A DNA stretch of 43,609 nt from Mycolicibacterium chubuense (lineage in GTDB: Bacteria > Actinomycetota > Actinomycetes > Mycobacteriales > Mycobacteriaceae), in NCBI RefSeq assembly GCF_001044255.1, contig NZ_JYNX01000029.1:10501-54109 (forward strand). Direction: 5' to 3'. How positions within the stretch are numbered: position 1 is the stretch's first letter; the number at the start of each line of letters is the position of its first letter. Under the pieces are notes generated by a model, which did no database searches, was not told the origin of the DNA, and saw nothing but the letters and a program-made list of their open reading frames with translations. The translations under genes and the position numbers were made by a program. Shown here in pieces: positions 25,456-33,952 of this stretch.

Positions 25456-26526
25456 TCACCGCCAGCGCAGCAGGACGAGCTCCGAGCAGAAGCCCGGGCC
25501 CATCGCCATCAGCAGCCCGGGCTGATCGGCCGGTGGCTTTTTGGCGATGGTGTCGCGCAGCACGTGCAGCACCGACGACGACGACAGGTTGCCGACCTCG
25601 CCGAGTGAGCGCCAGGTCAGTTCCAGGGCGTCGTCGCCGAGGCCGAGCGCGGCGGTGATCGCCTCGATCACCTTGGGGCCGCCGGGATGCGACACCCAGG
25701 CGGCGATGTCGTCGACAGCCAGGCCGTGCCCGCCGAGGAACGCGGACATGTCGTCGGCCAGATAGCGGTCGATCAGGTCGGGCAGATCGGCCGACAGGAT
25801 CAGCGCGAAGCCGTTCCTGCCGACCTTCCACCCCATGGTGTCCAGGGAGTCGGGGTACATCCGGCTGCAGGTGTCCACCACCGCGGGACCGCGGGGGTCC
25901 ACCTGCTCGGCGCGGTCCTCGCCGACGGCGACCACCGCGGCCGCGCCGTCACCGAACAGCGCGCTGCCCACCAGGCTCGCCATTGTCGGCTCGGCCGCCG
26001 GGTAGGTCAGCGAGCACAGTTCCACCGACACCAGTGCGGCGGTCTGCCCGGGAGCTCCGCGCAGATAGTCGTGCATACGCGCGATGCCGGCGGCCCCGGC
26101 GACGCACCCCAGCCCGAACAGCGGCACCCGGCGCACGTCCGGTCGCAGTCCCAGCCTGCCCGCGATGCGCGCGTCCAGGGAGGGCACCGCGACGCCGGTG
26201 ACCGTCGTGGTGATGATCAGGTCGAGATCGCTTGCGAGCAGGCCTGCTTCGTCGAGCGCGGCGGTCAGCGCCTCGCAGCCGAGATCGACGGCGTGCTCGA
26301 GGTAGATGTCGTTGGCCTCGCCGAAGTCCTGCAGGGCCGGGTACCGGTCGAGGGGCAGCACGAAGTGCCGTGCCCTGACCTTGGCGTGTTCGTGCAGACC
26401 GCGCACCACCTCGTCGAGCCCGGCGAACGCCGGCACGGCGAGGAACGCGTCGGTGACCTCCTGCTGGCTGTAGCGGTGCGGCGGTAAGGCGCCTTGGACG
26501 CCGGCAATGACGCTGATGGGGGTCAT
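25456..26526 (-). CDS. Type III polyketide synthase (chalcone synthase-like)
   Basis: 356 residues from ATG 26526. The thiolase-fold catalytic triad is complete: Cys141 in [12 protein letters not shown], His280 in VSHPGGPKV and Asn313 in [10 protein letters not shown]. The GMGPGFC-type closing motif of the family reads AMGPGFCSE. The enzyme condenses a fatty-acyl starter with malonyl-CoA units and cyclises the chain. Relatives include Pks18 and the alkylresorcinol synthase SrsA. It overlaps the MMPL stop by ATGA and is followed by the methyltransferase and FAD hydroxylase. An alkylresorcinol or alkylpyrone lipid is predicted; ring type cannot be told from sequence alone. Confidence 0.93.
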   Translation of the reverse strand: MTPISVIAGVQGALPPHRYSQQEVTDAFLAVPAFAGLDEVVRGLHEHAKVRARHFVLPLDRYPALQDFGEANDIYLEHAVDLGCEALTAALDEAGLLASDLDLIITTTVTGVAVPSLDARIAGRLGLRPDVRRVPLFGLGCVAGAAGIARMHDYLRGAPGQTAALVSVELCSLTYPAAEPTMASLVGSALFGDGAAAVVAVGEDRAEQVDPRGPAVVDTCSRMYPDSLDTMGWKVGRNGFALILSADLPDLIDRYLADDMSAFLGGHGLAVDDIAAWVSHPGGPKVIEAITAALGLGDDALELTWRSLGEVGNLSSSSVLHVLRDTIAKKPPADQPGLLMAMGPGFCSELVLLRWR

Positions 26527-28724
26527 GGCGATATCCGTTCTGTGGGTTCTCGGGGCGGCGGGGCCGCCGGTGCCTCCTCGAGGCCGAGGCGGCGGTGGAT
26601 CCGCTTGAGCCAGTGCGGCGCCCACCAGTTCCAGCCCCCCATCAGGCGCATGAACGCGGGCACCGCGACCATGCGCACGAGTGTCGCGTCGACGAGGACC
26701 GCCAGCGTCAGGCCGAGGCCGAACATCCGCATCACCGACGTGCTCGCCGCGATCAGCGCCGCGAACGAGATCGACATGATCAGTGCCGCGGCGGTGATGA
26801 TGCGGCCCGTATAGGCGATGCCCAGGGCCACCGACTCGTCGGATTGCCCGGTGGCGAGCCAAAATTCACGGATACGGGCGACGAGGAACACCTCGTAGTC
26901 CATCGACAGGCCGAAGGCGATGCAGAACAGCAGCACCGGCATGTTGGCGACCAAGGTGCCGGTCGGGGTGGTGCCCAGCCCGCCCAGGTGGCCGTCCTGG
27001 AACACCCAGACCAGCGCGCCGAACGCCGCGGTCAGCGAAAGGACGTTCAGAACAAGCGCTTTGAGCGGGACGACGATGCTGCCGGTGAGCAGGAACAGCA
27101 GCGCGAACATGATGACGGCGATCAGGCCGAGCACCAGCGGCAGGGTGGAGGTGATCGCGTCGACGCTGTCGCGGTTGGTCTGCGCGGTGCCCGTCATCTC
27201 GACGGCGCGACCGCCGGGCCCCGGCACGGCGTGCAGCCCGTCGAGTTGCCGCTCCGACGCGTCGGAGAACAACGGTGCGCTGCTGGCGACGGTGAGGAAC
27301 GCGCTGCCGTCCTTCTCGCCGGTCGGTGCCGACGGCGGGCCCGAGGCGACCCCGTCGACGTACGTGCCGGTCGGTGCGGAGACGGCGACCACGTCGGGCA
27401 CCCGTGACAGTGCGCCGGCATAGGCGGACAGTTCGGCTGGGCCGAGGCCCTGGGTGTCGGGGACGACGACGGTGACCGCGGTGTCGGTGTTGTCGGCGAA
27501 GTCGCGCCGCAGCTGGTCACCCACCTGATGCGCCGACGCCGACTGCGGCAGCACCCGGTCGTCGGGAAAGCCCCACCGCACGCCGAGGAACGGCAGGCCC
27601 GCGACGATCAGCAGCACGACGACAGCCAGGCCCAGCGGCAGTGCGCGCCGCATCACCGTCTGCGCGCAGCGGTACCAGAAGCGCTGTTCGACCGGGATCG
27701 GTTGCGGGTCGGGCCGGCGCAGCAGCCGGCGGGCCAGCCGGCGCACGTCGAGGGAGTCGTGCCGGTCACCGAGCAGCACCAGCGCGGCCGGGGTGACCAC
27801 CACGGCGGCGGCCGCGGCGAACGCGACCGTCGCCACGCCCGCATAGGCGAAGGACTTGAGGAAGTGCATCGGGAACAGCACCATCACCGACATCGACAGC
27901 GCGACCGTCGTCGCCGAGAAGATCACCGTGCGTCCGGCGGTCGCCATGGTGCGCCGCACGGCCTCGGTGCGGCCGGCGCCGCCGGCGAGCTCGTCGCGGT
28001 ACCGGCTCAGGATCAGCAGCGTGTAGTCGATCGCCAGGGCCAGACCCATCGCGGTGGCCAGGTTCAGCGCGAAGATCGACACATCCGTGGCGAAGGTGAC
28101 CACCCGCAGCACCGCCAGCGCCCCGACGATCGCCATCACACCGATCGCCACCGGCAGCGCCGCAGCGAGCAGCCCGCCGAACACCCAGACCAGCACCAGG
28201 AAGCTCAGCGGGATCGCCAGGCCCTCCATCAGCAGCAGGTCGCGCTGCGAGTGCTCGGTGATCTGCACGTTGACCATCGCGGTTCCGCCGGTGCGCACCG
28301 TGACGCCCGCGGGCACATCCCGCGTGACGTCCCGATCGATCTCCCTGGCGTACGTCTGCTGCTCGGCCTCGGTGCCGGTGATGCCGACGACGACCAGCCC
28401 CGACGTCCGGTCCCGGCTGATCAGGTCCGCCGCGGCGGCAGGTGGGGTGGTCCAGGCCGACGAGACGGTGGCGACGTGCGGATGGTCGGCGACGCGCTGA
28501 GCGATGCGCTGCCCGGTGTCGCGCGCGGCGGGGCTGTCGACACCGTCAGGCGCGGACACCACGATCAGCATCACGACGTCACCTTGGCCGAAGGTCTCGG
28601 TCAGTGTCCGCGACGCGCGCGCCGATTCGCTGCCGGGGTCGGCGAAGCCGCTGGGGGACAGGCTGGCCGCCACCGGCACGCCGAGGACGGCGAGCGCGAC
28701 GGTGAGCGCCGCCGCCGCGCCCAC
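26523..28724 (-). CDS. MMPL family (RND-type) lipid transporter
   Basis: At least 733 residues with two repeats of one plus five membrane helices and two large periplasmic loops. MMPL landmarks are [25 protein letters not shown] in repeat 1 and [19 protein letters not shown] in repeat 2; the paired Asp-Tyr sites of the proton path are present in both. It should export a lipid across the plasma membrane by proton drive. It is the first gene of the type III PKS operon and probably exports that product. Start is uncertain: GTG 28724 is the first standard start, but family-like residues (LLHRIASLALAAPRRI) lie upstream, where only a CTG at 28772 with GGGAG 6 nt before it is available. Confidence 0.9.
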   Translation of the reverse strand: MGAAAALTVALAVLGVPVAASLSPSGFADPGSESARASRTLTETFGQGDVVMLIVVSAPDGVDSPAARDTGQRIAQRVADHPHVATVSSAWTTPPAAAADLISRDRTSGLVVVGITGTEAEQQTYAREIDRDVTRDVPAGVTVRTGGTAMVNVQITEHSQRDLLLMEGLAIPLSFLVLVWVFGGLLAAALPVAIGVMAIVGALAVLRVVTFATDVSIFALNLATAMGLALAIDYTLLILSRYRDELAGGAGRTEAVRRTMATAGRTVIFSATTVALSMSVMVLFPMHFLKSFAYAGVATVAFAAAAAVVVTPAALVLLGDRHDSLDVRRLARRLLRRPDPQPIPVEQRFWYRCAQTVMRRALPLGLAVVVLLIVAGLPFLGVRWGFPDDRVLPQSASAHQVGDQLRRDFADNTDTAVTVVVPDTQGLGPAELSAYAGALSRVPDVVAVSAPTGTYVDGVASGPPSAPTGEKDGSAFLTVASSAPLFSDASERQLDGLHAVPGPGGRAVEMTGTAQTNRDSVDAITSTLPLVLGLIAVIMFALLFLLTGSIVVPLKALVLNVLSLTAAFGALVWVFQDGHLGGLGTTPTGTLVANMPVLLFCIAFGLSMDYEVFLVARIREFWLATGQSDESVALGIAYTGRIITAAALIMSISFAALIAASTSVMRMFGLGLTLAVLVDATLVRMVAVPAFMRLMGGWNWWAPHWLKRIHRRLGLEEAPAAPPPREPTERISP

Positions 28725-28835
28725 GATTCGGCGTGGCGCGGCGAGAGCGAGCGAAGCGATTCGGTGAAGCAGCTCTGTCTCCCGTGTTCTCGAGAAGCGC
28801 CTAAATTTACGACACGGAAGAAACCCTGTGGGGGT

Positions 28836-28857
28836 TCACGATCTGACGAAATCGTGA
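28836..28857. promoter_or_regulatory. Inverted repeat between lipoprotein and MMPL operon
   Basis: TCACGAT (28836-28842) and ATCGTGA (28851-28857) form a perfect 7-bp inverted repeat with 8 nt between. It lies 10 bp past the stop of the lipoprotein carboxypeptidase and about 65 bp before the MMPL coding start. It may be a terminator for the former or an operator for the MMPL-PKS operon; there is no T-run. Confidence 0.4.
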
Positions 28858-28867
28858 TGTGACGGCC

Positions 28868-29569
28868 TCAGCGCAGCTCGAAATGCTGGTAGTCCAGCGG
28901 CGTGCGCCAATGACCGCCCCACCGCCAGCCCCGCGCGGTGAAGGCCTCGACGGCGGGGTCGCCGTCGTGGAACATGCCGGGGTCGGTGCGGGTGCGGTCC
29001 AGCCACGGGCCCCCGTTGGCGGGTTCGAAGTGGCCCCGGGCATCGAGGTAGGGATTGATCCGTGGGTTGATGTCCACCGCGCGTCCGTAGGCGTGCAGCG
29101 ACCAGCTGTCCGAGCCCGGGATGCCGCGGCAGTTGTAGGCCGAGGTGTTGTTGTCGCGCATCGACAGTTCGTCCTCGGCGCCGGGGTAGCGGTCGGGGCT
29201 CTGCATCTTCTCGATCGGGAAGCGAAGGGCGGTGAGCTGGGCGAACACGTCGACGACGGCGTTCACCACGTCGGCGTTGACCACCAGTTCGCCGCGGTGG
29301 AGCCGTCCGTCGACGCCCCAGTGGTCCAGCTCGACGCGGCGCAGCGCGTCGGGGCCCACCGGACAGCCGGGCCGCCAGGTCGCGCCGAGTTCGGCGGCGG
29401 TGACCGGGCTGACGGTCGGGGACCGCGGCGGCGCTTGCGCTGACGTCGAGAGTTGCGGCGCCGGCGCGGACGGTGGGTCGGGCGACGCCGGCGGCGGCTC
29501 CGGTGGCGACGCGCACTGCACCAGCGTCATCGTCACGGCCGCCAGCGCGGCCAGCCTCGTGAATCTCAC
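28868..29569 (-). CDS. Lipoprotein D-alanyl-D-alanine carboxypeptidase, M15 family
   Basis: 233 residues from GTG 29569. A signal with lipobox-like TLVQC (Cys19) is followed by a Pro/Ser-rich spacer to about residue 55, so the enzyme is lipid-anchored outside the membrane. The C-terminal M15 (VanY/extensin-like) domain shows DNNTSAYNCRGIP, zinc ligands in SLHAYGRAVDINP (His and Asp) and DYQHFEL (final His), plus the general-base region before it. It would trim peptidoglycan stem peptides. A TACGGT lies 8 nt before the GTG on the minus strand, consistent with a leaderless start. It looks monocistronic. Confidence 0.9.
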   Translation of the reverse strand: MRFTRLAALAAVTMTLVQCASPPEPPPASPDPPSAPAPQLSTSAQAPPRSPTVSPVTAAELGATWRPGCPVGPDALRRVELDHWGVDGRLHRGELVVNADVVNAVVDVFAQLTALRFPIEKMQSPDRYPGAEDELSMRDNNTSAYNCRGIPGSDSWSLHAYGRAVDINPRINPYLDARGHFEPANGGPWLDRTRTDPGMFHDGDPAVEAFTARGWRWGGHWRTPLDYQHFELR

Positions 29570-29673
29570 CGCGGACCACCGTACCCGGGCCCGGGCATGC
29601 GGTTAGACACGCTAAACACTTCTGTTAGTACAGCTTTCGATTTTTCCCCAGGTCACAAGATCGCCGTCTTTGC

Positions 29674-29702
29674 TGTGATGTAGCTCATGGTGGCGTTATA
29701 GT
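29674..29702 (+). promoter_or_regulatory. Promoter with CRP-like half-matched site upstream of small membrane gene
   Basis: TATAGT (29697-29702) is a good -10. TGTGA-N6-TCATG (29674-29689) matches 8 of 10 conserved bases of the CRP-type site TGTGA-N6-TCACA and would overlap the -35 region. The 160-bp gap 29570-29729 is visibly AT-richer than its surroundings and also holds TTAG-N5-CTAA at 29603-29615. No other gene is seen in it. Confidence 0.35.
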
Positions 29703-29729
29703 GTGTCCGCAGTCACAGAAAGGGCGGAC

Positions 29730-29951
29730 ATGGTCGGATTCGGCGAGGGTGCGATGGTTCCGCAGCAGGTCGAGCCATCGCACGCGGTTCGCACGTCCCA
29801 CGACATCAACTGGGTCGTCGCTTTTCTGATGATCACGGTGCTGATCGCCGGAATCGCCGGCGTCGTCCTCGCGCTGTCCAGCGGACTGCCGAACGTCGCG
29901 ATCGTCATCGCACTCGTCACCGGTGCGGTGTTCGCCGGGCAGCTCTGCTGA
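29730..29951 (+). CDS. Small membrane protein of unknown function
   Basis: 73 residues from ATG 29730, chosen for AAAGGG 5 nt upstream (29719-29724); the upstream GTG 29703 overlaps the likely promoter. A polar N-terminus with several acidic, His and Gln residues precedes two hydrophobic segments (WVVAFLMITVLIAGIAGVVLAL and VAIVIALVTGAVFAGQLC) joined by a short Ser-Gly-Leu-Pro-Asn turn, so it is a predicted two-helix hairpin in the membrane. I recognise no family. It stands alone, convergent with the sulfur monooxygenase operon 4 bp past its stop. The strong ribosome site and promoter argue that it is real. Confidence 0.7.
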   Translation: MVGFGEGAMVPQQVEPSHAVRTSHDINWVVAFLMITVLIAGIAGVVLALSSGLPNVAIVIALVTGAVFAGQLC

Positions 29952-29955
29952 CGCC

Positions 29956-31158
29956 TCAGATCTGACCGTGCCGCGGCGGCACGGTTCCCGACAGCGTGTA
30001 CCGGCCGATGTGCTGCAGTTTCCAGCGCGTCGGATCGTGCAGCGTGTGAGTGCGCGCGTCGCGCCAGAACCGGGACAGATTGCCCGCCGCCGAAGCGCTT
30101 CGCGTGCCGCCCAATTCGAACAGACCCTCGGCGGCCGCCAGCGCGGCGCGGGTGGCGGCCACCTTCGCCACCGCCACCGCGATCGATGCCTCCGCAGCCG
30201 ACTGCGGCGTCAGGGCGTGCTCTGCCGCGTCCACCCGCCGGGCGGCCTCGGCGAGCAGCGCCTGCGCACCGCGCACCGTGACCGTCAGCTCGCCGGCGGC
30301 GGCGATCAGCGTCGGATCCTCGGCCGCGGTCTGCACCCGCGCCTCGAAATGCGCCCTGGCGCGGCCAGACTCAACCACCCCGGCGGCCAGCGCGCCGGTC
30401 GCGAGACCGACGTCGATCGCGGTGTGCCACAACTGCGCCCGCGCGCCGTAGGTGGACGGCCCCGCGAAGATCGGGCTGAACGGCACCACGTGCTCGGAGG
30501 GGACCACGACGTCGTCGAGGATCACCGTCCCCGACGCCGTGGTGCGCTGCCCCATGCCGTCCCAGTCGTCGACCACCTCCACACCGGGCGTATCGCGGGC
30601 GACGAACGCGATCGCCTTGGGTGTCGCCGCAGTCGGTGCTTCGCCGGAACCGTCAGTGACGGAGGCACGCACCAGAATCCAGTCCGCGAACAGCGCGCCG
30701 GTGGAGTAGTACTTCCGACCCGACAACACATGGTCACCGGAGGGCTGCCGCTGCAAGGTCGTGGTGTCCACGTCGATGGTGTGCGGGCCCCGCTCGGACT
30801 GGGCGTTGGCCAACAGCGCGCCGTCACCGACGCTGCCGAAGAAGAACTCCTTCTGGGCCTCGGTGCCCTGCAGGCGCAGCGCCTCGAGAAAGGTGACGTG
30901 TGACTGCGGGATCTGGGCGATCGAGGGGTCGGCGTGGGACAGGAGGCGGAACACCTCGGCCAGCACCGTCGCCGGCACCCCCGTGCCGCCATACCGCTCC
31001 GGTACGGAAATGGCCAGCAGCCCGGACTCTTTCAGCGCTGCCACCTGGTCGTACGGAAGCTGCCGCCGCTCGTCGCGGGTGGCCGCGTCGACCTCGAACT
31101 GGCCGGCGAGCTTCGCCGCGACATCGAGGACCGCATCGGCCGACAGCGACACCGTCAC
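29956..31158 (-). CDS. SfnB/DszC-like flavin monooxygenase (acyl-CoA dehydrogenase fold)
   Basis: 400 residues from GTG 31158 (GTG 31152 is also possible). Acyl-CoA dehydrogenase fold, but the segment ADPSIAQIPQSHVTFLEAL and KEFFFGSVGDGALLANAQSE match the SfnB/DszC branch, which uses reduced flavin and oxygen on sulfur compounds rather than acyl-CoA; SGRKYYSTGALFADWI is the matching substrate-side motif. It overlaps the SsuD-like gene by GTGA and is the third gene of a three-monooxygenase operon. A role in organosulfur assimilation under sulfur limitation is likely. No flavin reductase or ABC importer is present in this window. Confidence 0.86.
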   Translation of the reverse strand: MTVSLSADAVLDVAAKLAGQFEVDAATRDERRQLPYDQVAALKESGLLAISVPERYGGTGVPATVLAEVFRLLSHADPSIAQIPQSHVTFLEALRLQGTEAQKEFFFGSVGDGALLANAQSERGPHTIDVDTTTLQRQPSGDHVLSGRKYYSTGALFADWILVRASVTDGSGEAPTAATPKAIAFVARDTPGVEVVDDWDGMGQRTTASGTVILDDVVVPSEHVVPFSPIFAGPSTYGARAQLWHTAIDVGLATGALAAGVVESGRARAHFEARVQTAAEDPTLIAAAGELTVTVRGAQALLAEAARRVDAAEHALTPQSAAEASIAVAVAKVAATRAALAAAEGLFELGGTRSASAAGNLSRFWRDARTHTLHDPTRWKLQHIGRYTLSGTVPPRHGQI

Positions 31159-32324
31159 CGCGCGGCGCCGACGAACGGAATGGCCGCCGGCGCGGCCGTG
31201 TGCGTCTGCGCCGCGAACAGACCGCGGTCGCGCAGGATCGGAATGACGCCCTCGCCGAACCAGTACAGCTCTTCGAGGTGCGGATAGCCCGAGAAGATGA
31301 ACTCGTCGATGCCCACCTCGGCGTATTCGGCGATGCGGTCGGCCACCTCCCGGTGACTGCCCACCAGCGCCGTACCGGCACCGCCGCGCACCAGCCCCAC
31401 GCCTGCCCACAGATTGGGCGCCACCTCCAGGGTGCGGGCGTCGTGCCACGAGCCGTTGCTGCGATGCTGTTCGTGCAGCGCGAGCATTCGCTTCTGCCCC
31501 TCGGATTCGCTGCGGTGCAGGCCTTGCTGCGCGCTGCGGACGGTCTCCTCGTCCAGTGCCCCGACCAACCGGTCCGCCTCGGCCCATGCGGCGTCGGCAC
31601 TGTCGCGGGAGATGGTGTGCAGCCGGATGCCGAACCGCACGGGTCGCCCCTGCGCGTCGGCCAGCCCGCGGATCCACTCGATCTTCTTCCGGACCGCCTC
31701 GGGGGGCTCCCCCCAGGTGAGGTACACGTCGGCGTGCCGGGCGGCCACCGGTCCCGCGGCCGCGGAACTGCCGCCGAAGTACAACGGCGGCACCGGGTTC
31801 GGGGGACCGGCCAGCGAGGCCTCCTCGACGTGGATGTGCTCGCCCTGCAGGGATACCGTCTCGCCCGCCCACAGCCGCCGCACCACGTCGAGGAACTCGT
31901 CGCAGCGTCGGTAGCGCCCGTCCTTATCGAGGTGATCGCCGAAGGCGCGCTGCTCGTGGGCCTCGCCGCCGACCACCACGTTCAACAGGATGCGGCCGGG
32001 GGCGTGGCGGGCGAACGTCGCCGCCATCTGCGCCGACAGGGTGGGGCTCACCAGGCCGGGCCGGAGGGCCACCAGGAACGCCAGCGAGGTCGTCTCGCGG
32101 GCCAGCAGAGCGGCCGTGATGAACGCGTCCTCACACCACGCGCCCGTCGGGATCATTGCCCCCGTGAAACCGAAGCTCTCCGCCGCCCGCACGATCGACG
32201 CCAGATAGTCGATGGACGCGTCGCGGTCACTGTGCGCGGCCCCGGCGGGGGTGCCGTGCCCGCCGCCGACGACGAGCCGGCTGTCGCCGTATGTCGGTAG
32301 GAACCAATGCAATTGGATGGTCAT
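31155..32324 (-). CDS. LLM-class flavin monooxygenase, alkanesulfonate monooxygenase (SsuD)-like
   Basis: 389 residues from ATG 32324. Luciferase-like TIM barrel. It starts LHWFLPTYGDSR, as SsuD-type enzymes do (FWFLPTHGD), and contains AARHADVYLTWGEP and RFGIRLHTISRD, regions of the SsuD family that contact flavin phosphate and sulfonate. With FMNH2 and O2 such enzymes release sulfite from alkanesulfonates. Middle gene of the operon, 18 bp after the DmoA-like gene and overlapping the SfnB-like gene. It needs a reduced-flavin supply from elsewhere. The sulfonate substrate is by family only. Confidence 0.88.
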   Translation of the reverse strand: MTIQLHWFLPTYGDSRLVVGGGHGTPAGAAHSDRDASIDYLASIVRAAESFGFTGAMIPTGAWCEDAFITAALLARETTSLAFLVALRPGLVSPTLSAQMAATFARHAPGRILLNVVVGGEAHEQRAFGDHLDKDGRYRRCDEFLDVVRRLWAGETVSLQGEHIHVEEASLAGPPNPVPPLYFGGSSAAAGPVAARHADVYLTWGEPPEAVRKKIEWIRGLADAQGRPVRFGIRLHTISRDSADAAWAEADRLVGALDEETVRSAQQGLHRSESEGQKRMLALHEQHRSNGSWHDARTLEVAPNLWAGVGLVRGGAGTALVGSHREVADRIAEYAEVGIDEFIFSGYPHLEELYWFGEGVIPILRDRGLFAAQTHTAAPAAIPFVGAAR

Positions 32325-32342
32325 GTCTTCTCCTCCGTCGTG

Positions 32343-33794
32343 TCAGCGGCCGCGCGTCGGCTGCGCGGCGACCGACGCCGGCGACGACGGCACCGTGGCC
32401 GGGCGGTCGATGATCGTCGAGGACGGCCCCCCGACGCGGTACCCCGCGCCGCGGTGCTCGTCGGGCAACCGGTCGCCGCGCCCGTGCAGTTTGTGCCGCA
32501 GCGTGCCCGGCGTGTAGGCCGACTGATAGGCGCCGCGGGCGGTGAGTTCGGGCACCACGTGGTCGACGAACTCTTCGAACGAACCCGGCGTGATCGCGTA
32601 GGCCAGATTGAAACCGTCGACATCGGTCTCGTCGACCCATTCCTGCAGCGAGTCGGCAACCTGCGCACCGGATCCCACGAAGCGGGGACCGATGCCGCCG
32701 ATCTTGCCCCACTCGGCGATGTCCCGGACCGCCCACTCGCGGCCGTCGGGATCCGCGGACTGGAACGCCTCGACCGCCGAGAGGATCGCGTTCGAATCGA
32801 CGTTGCCCACCGGTTCGTCGAGGCCGTAGCGGGCGAGGTTCACGCCCATCCACCCCGACATGAACACCAGCGCACCCTCCGGATCGCCGTAGGACAGGTA
32901 CTCGGCGTGCCTTGCGTGCGCTTCGTCCTCGGTGCCGGCGGTGATGATCGTCGACAGGTTGAAGATCTTCACCGAGTACGGGTCGCGGCCGGCCAGTTCG
33001 AGCTCGCGCCGAACGGTGGAGACGGTGTCCCGCAGGATCGCCTTCGTCGGCGCCGCGGTGAAGATGGCCTCGGCGTTCTCGGCGGCGAACCGCACCCCTC
33101 GTGGCGAGGCGCCGGCCTGGTAGATCACCGGGGTGCGCTGCGGGGACGGTTCGGACAGGTGGATGCCGGGCACGCTGAAATGCGTTCCCTCGTGGCCGAT
33201 GTGGTGCACCCTGTCAGGGTCGGTGAAGACGCCGCGCGCCGCGTCACGCACGACGGCGTCGTCCTCCCACGAACCCTCCCACAGCTTGTAGAGCACCTCG
33301 AGGTACTCGTCGGCGTGGTCGTAGCGGGCGTCATGGGCGGGCTGGTCGATCGGGCCCATGTTGCGGGCGGCCGCGGGCAGATAGCCGGTGACGACGTTCC
33401 AGCCGATGCGGCCGCCGGTGAGGTGGTCGAGTGTGGAGATGCGGCGCGCGAACGGGTAGGGGTGCTCGAAGCCGGTGCCGGTGGTGATGCCGAAGCCCAA
33501 GTGCTCGGTGACGTACGCCATCGCCGACACCAACAGCAGCGGGTCGTTGACCGGGACCTGGGCGGCCTGCCGGATCGCGGCCTCGTCACTGCCGCCGAAG
33601 ACGTCGTAGGTGCCCAGCACGTCGGCGATGAACAGGCCGTCGAAGCGGCCGCGCTCGAGGAGTTGGGCCAATTCGGTCCAGTACCGCAGGTCCTTGTAGC
33701 GCCAGGACTGGTCGTCGGGGTGCTTCCACAGGCCGGGAGACTGGTGGGCGACGCAGTTCATGTCGAAGGCGTTGAAACGGATCACACGGGTCAC
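32343..33794 (-). CDS. NtaA/SnaA/DmoA-family FMN-dependent monooxygenase
   Basis: 483 residues from GTG 33794. Typical family start: FNAFDMNCVAHQSPGLWKHP, then YWTELAQLLERGRFDGLFIADVLG. Further landmarks are HPYPFARRISTLDHLTGGR and GWNVVTGY, and VIYQAGASPRG in the middle. Members oxidise dimethyl sulfide, sulfones, nitrilotriacetate or similar using FMNH2. It opens the three-gene operon; the SsuD- and SfnB-like genes that follow point to a sulfur substrate. The C-terminal ~30 residues are low-complexity Pro/Ser/Ala. The 158-bp region upstream (33795-33952) holds a TAATAA-type AT-rich spot (33851-33858) and a palindromic repeat. Confidence 0.88.
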   Translation of the reverse strand: MTRVIRFNAFDMNCVAHQSPGLWKHPDDQSWRYKDLRYWTELAQLLERGRFDGLFIADVLGTYDVFGGSDEAAIRQAAQVPVNDPLLLVSAMAYVTEHLGFGITTGTGFEHPYPFARRISTLDHLTGGRIGWNVVTGYLPAAARNMGPIDQPAHDARYDHADEYLEVLYKLWEGSWEDDAVVRDAARGVFTDPDRVHHIGHEGTHFSVPGIHLSEPSPQRTPVIYQAGASPRGVRFAAENAEAIFTAAPTKAILRDTVSTVRRELELAGRDPYSVKIFNLSTIITAGTEDEAHARHAEYLSYGDPEGALVFMSGWMGVNLARYGLDEPVGNVDSNAILSAVEAFQSADPDGREWAVRDIAEWGKIGGIGPRFVGSGAQVADSLQEWVDETDVDGFNLAYAITPGSFEEFVDHVVPELTARGAYQSAYTPGTLRHKLHGRGDRLPDEHRGAGYRVGGPSSTIIDRPATVPSSPASVAAQPTRGR

Positions 33795-33899
33795 CGCGAA
33801 ATGGTGTCCGATCGCCGGCCTGCCGACACCGGTTTGTCTCACCGCGATTCTCTTATTACCCCGGTGGCTGCGCCCGCGGAAGCGCATTCCTGGTCGCTG

Positions 33900-33934
33900 T
33901 GAGCGAGAAATCGCAACCCGGAATGCTATTCCGG
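33900..33934. repeat. Palindromic repeat, GGAATGCTATTCC family, copy 2
   Basis: Core CCGGAAT-GCT-ATTCCGG (33918-33934) with perfect 7-bp arms, preceded by a TGAGCG..TCGCA-CC flank shared with the copy at 475-508 (about 30 of 34 bases by eye). A further degenerate relative (GGAAGCGCATTCC, 33878-33890) lies just upstream. It sits 19 bp after the stop of the gene ending at 33953. Confidence 0.6.
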
Positions 33935-33952
33935 CGCACAGAGGGGAGCGGC

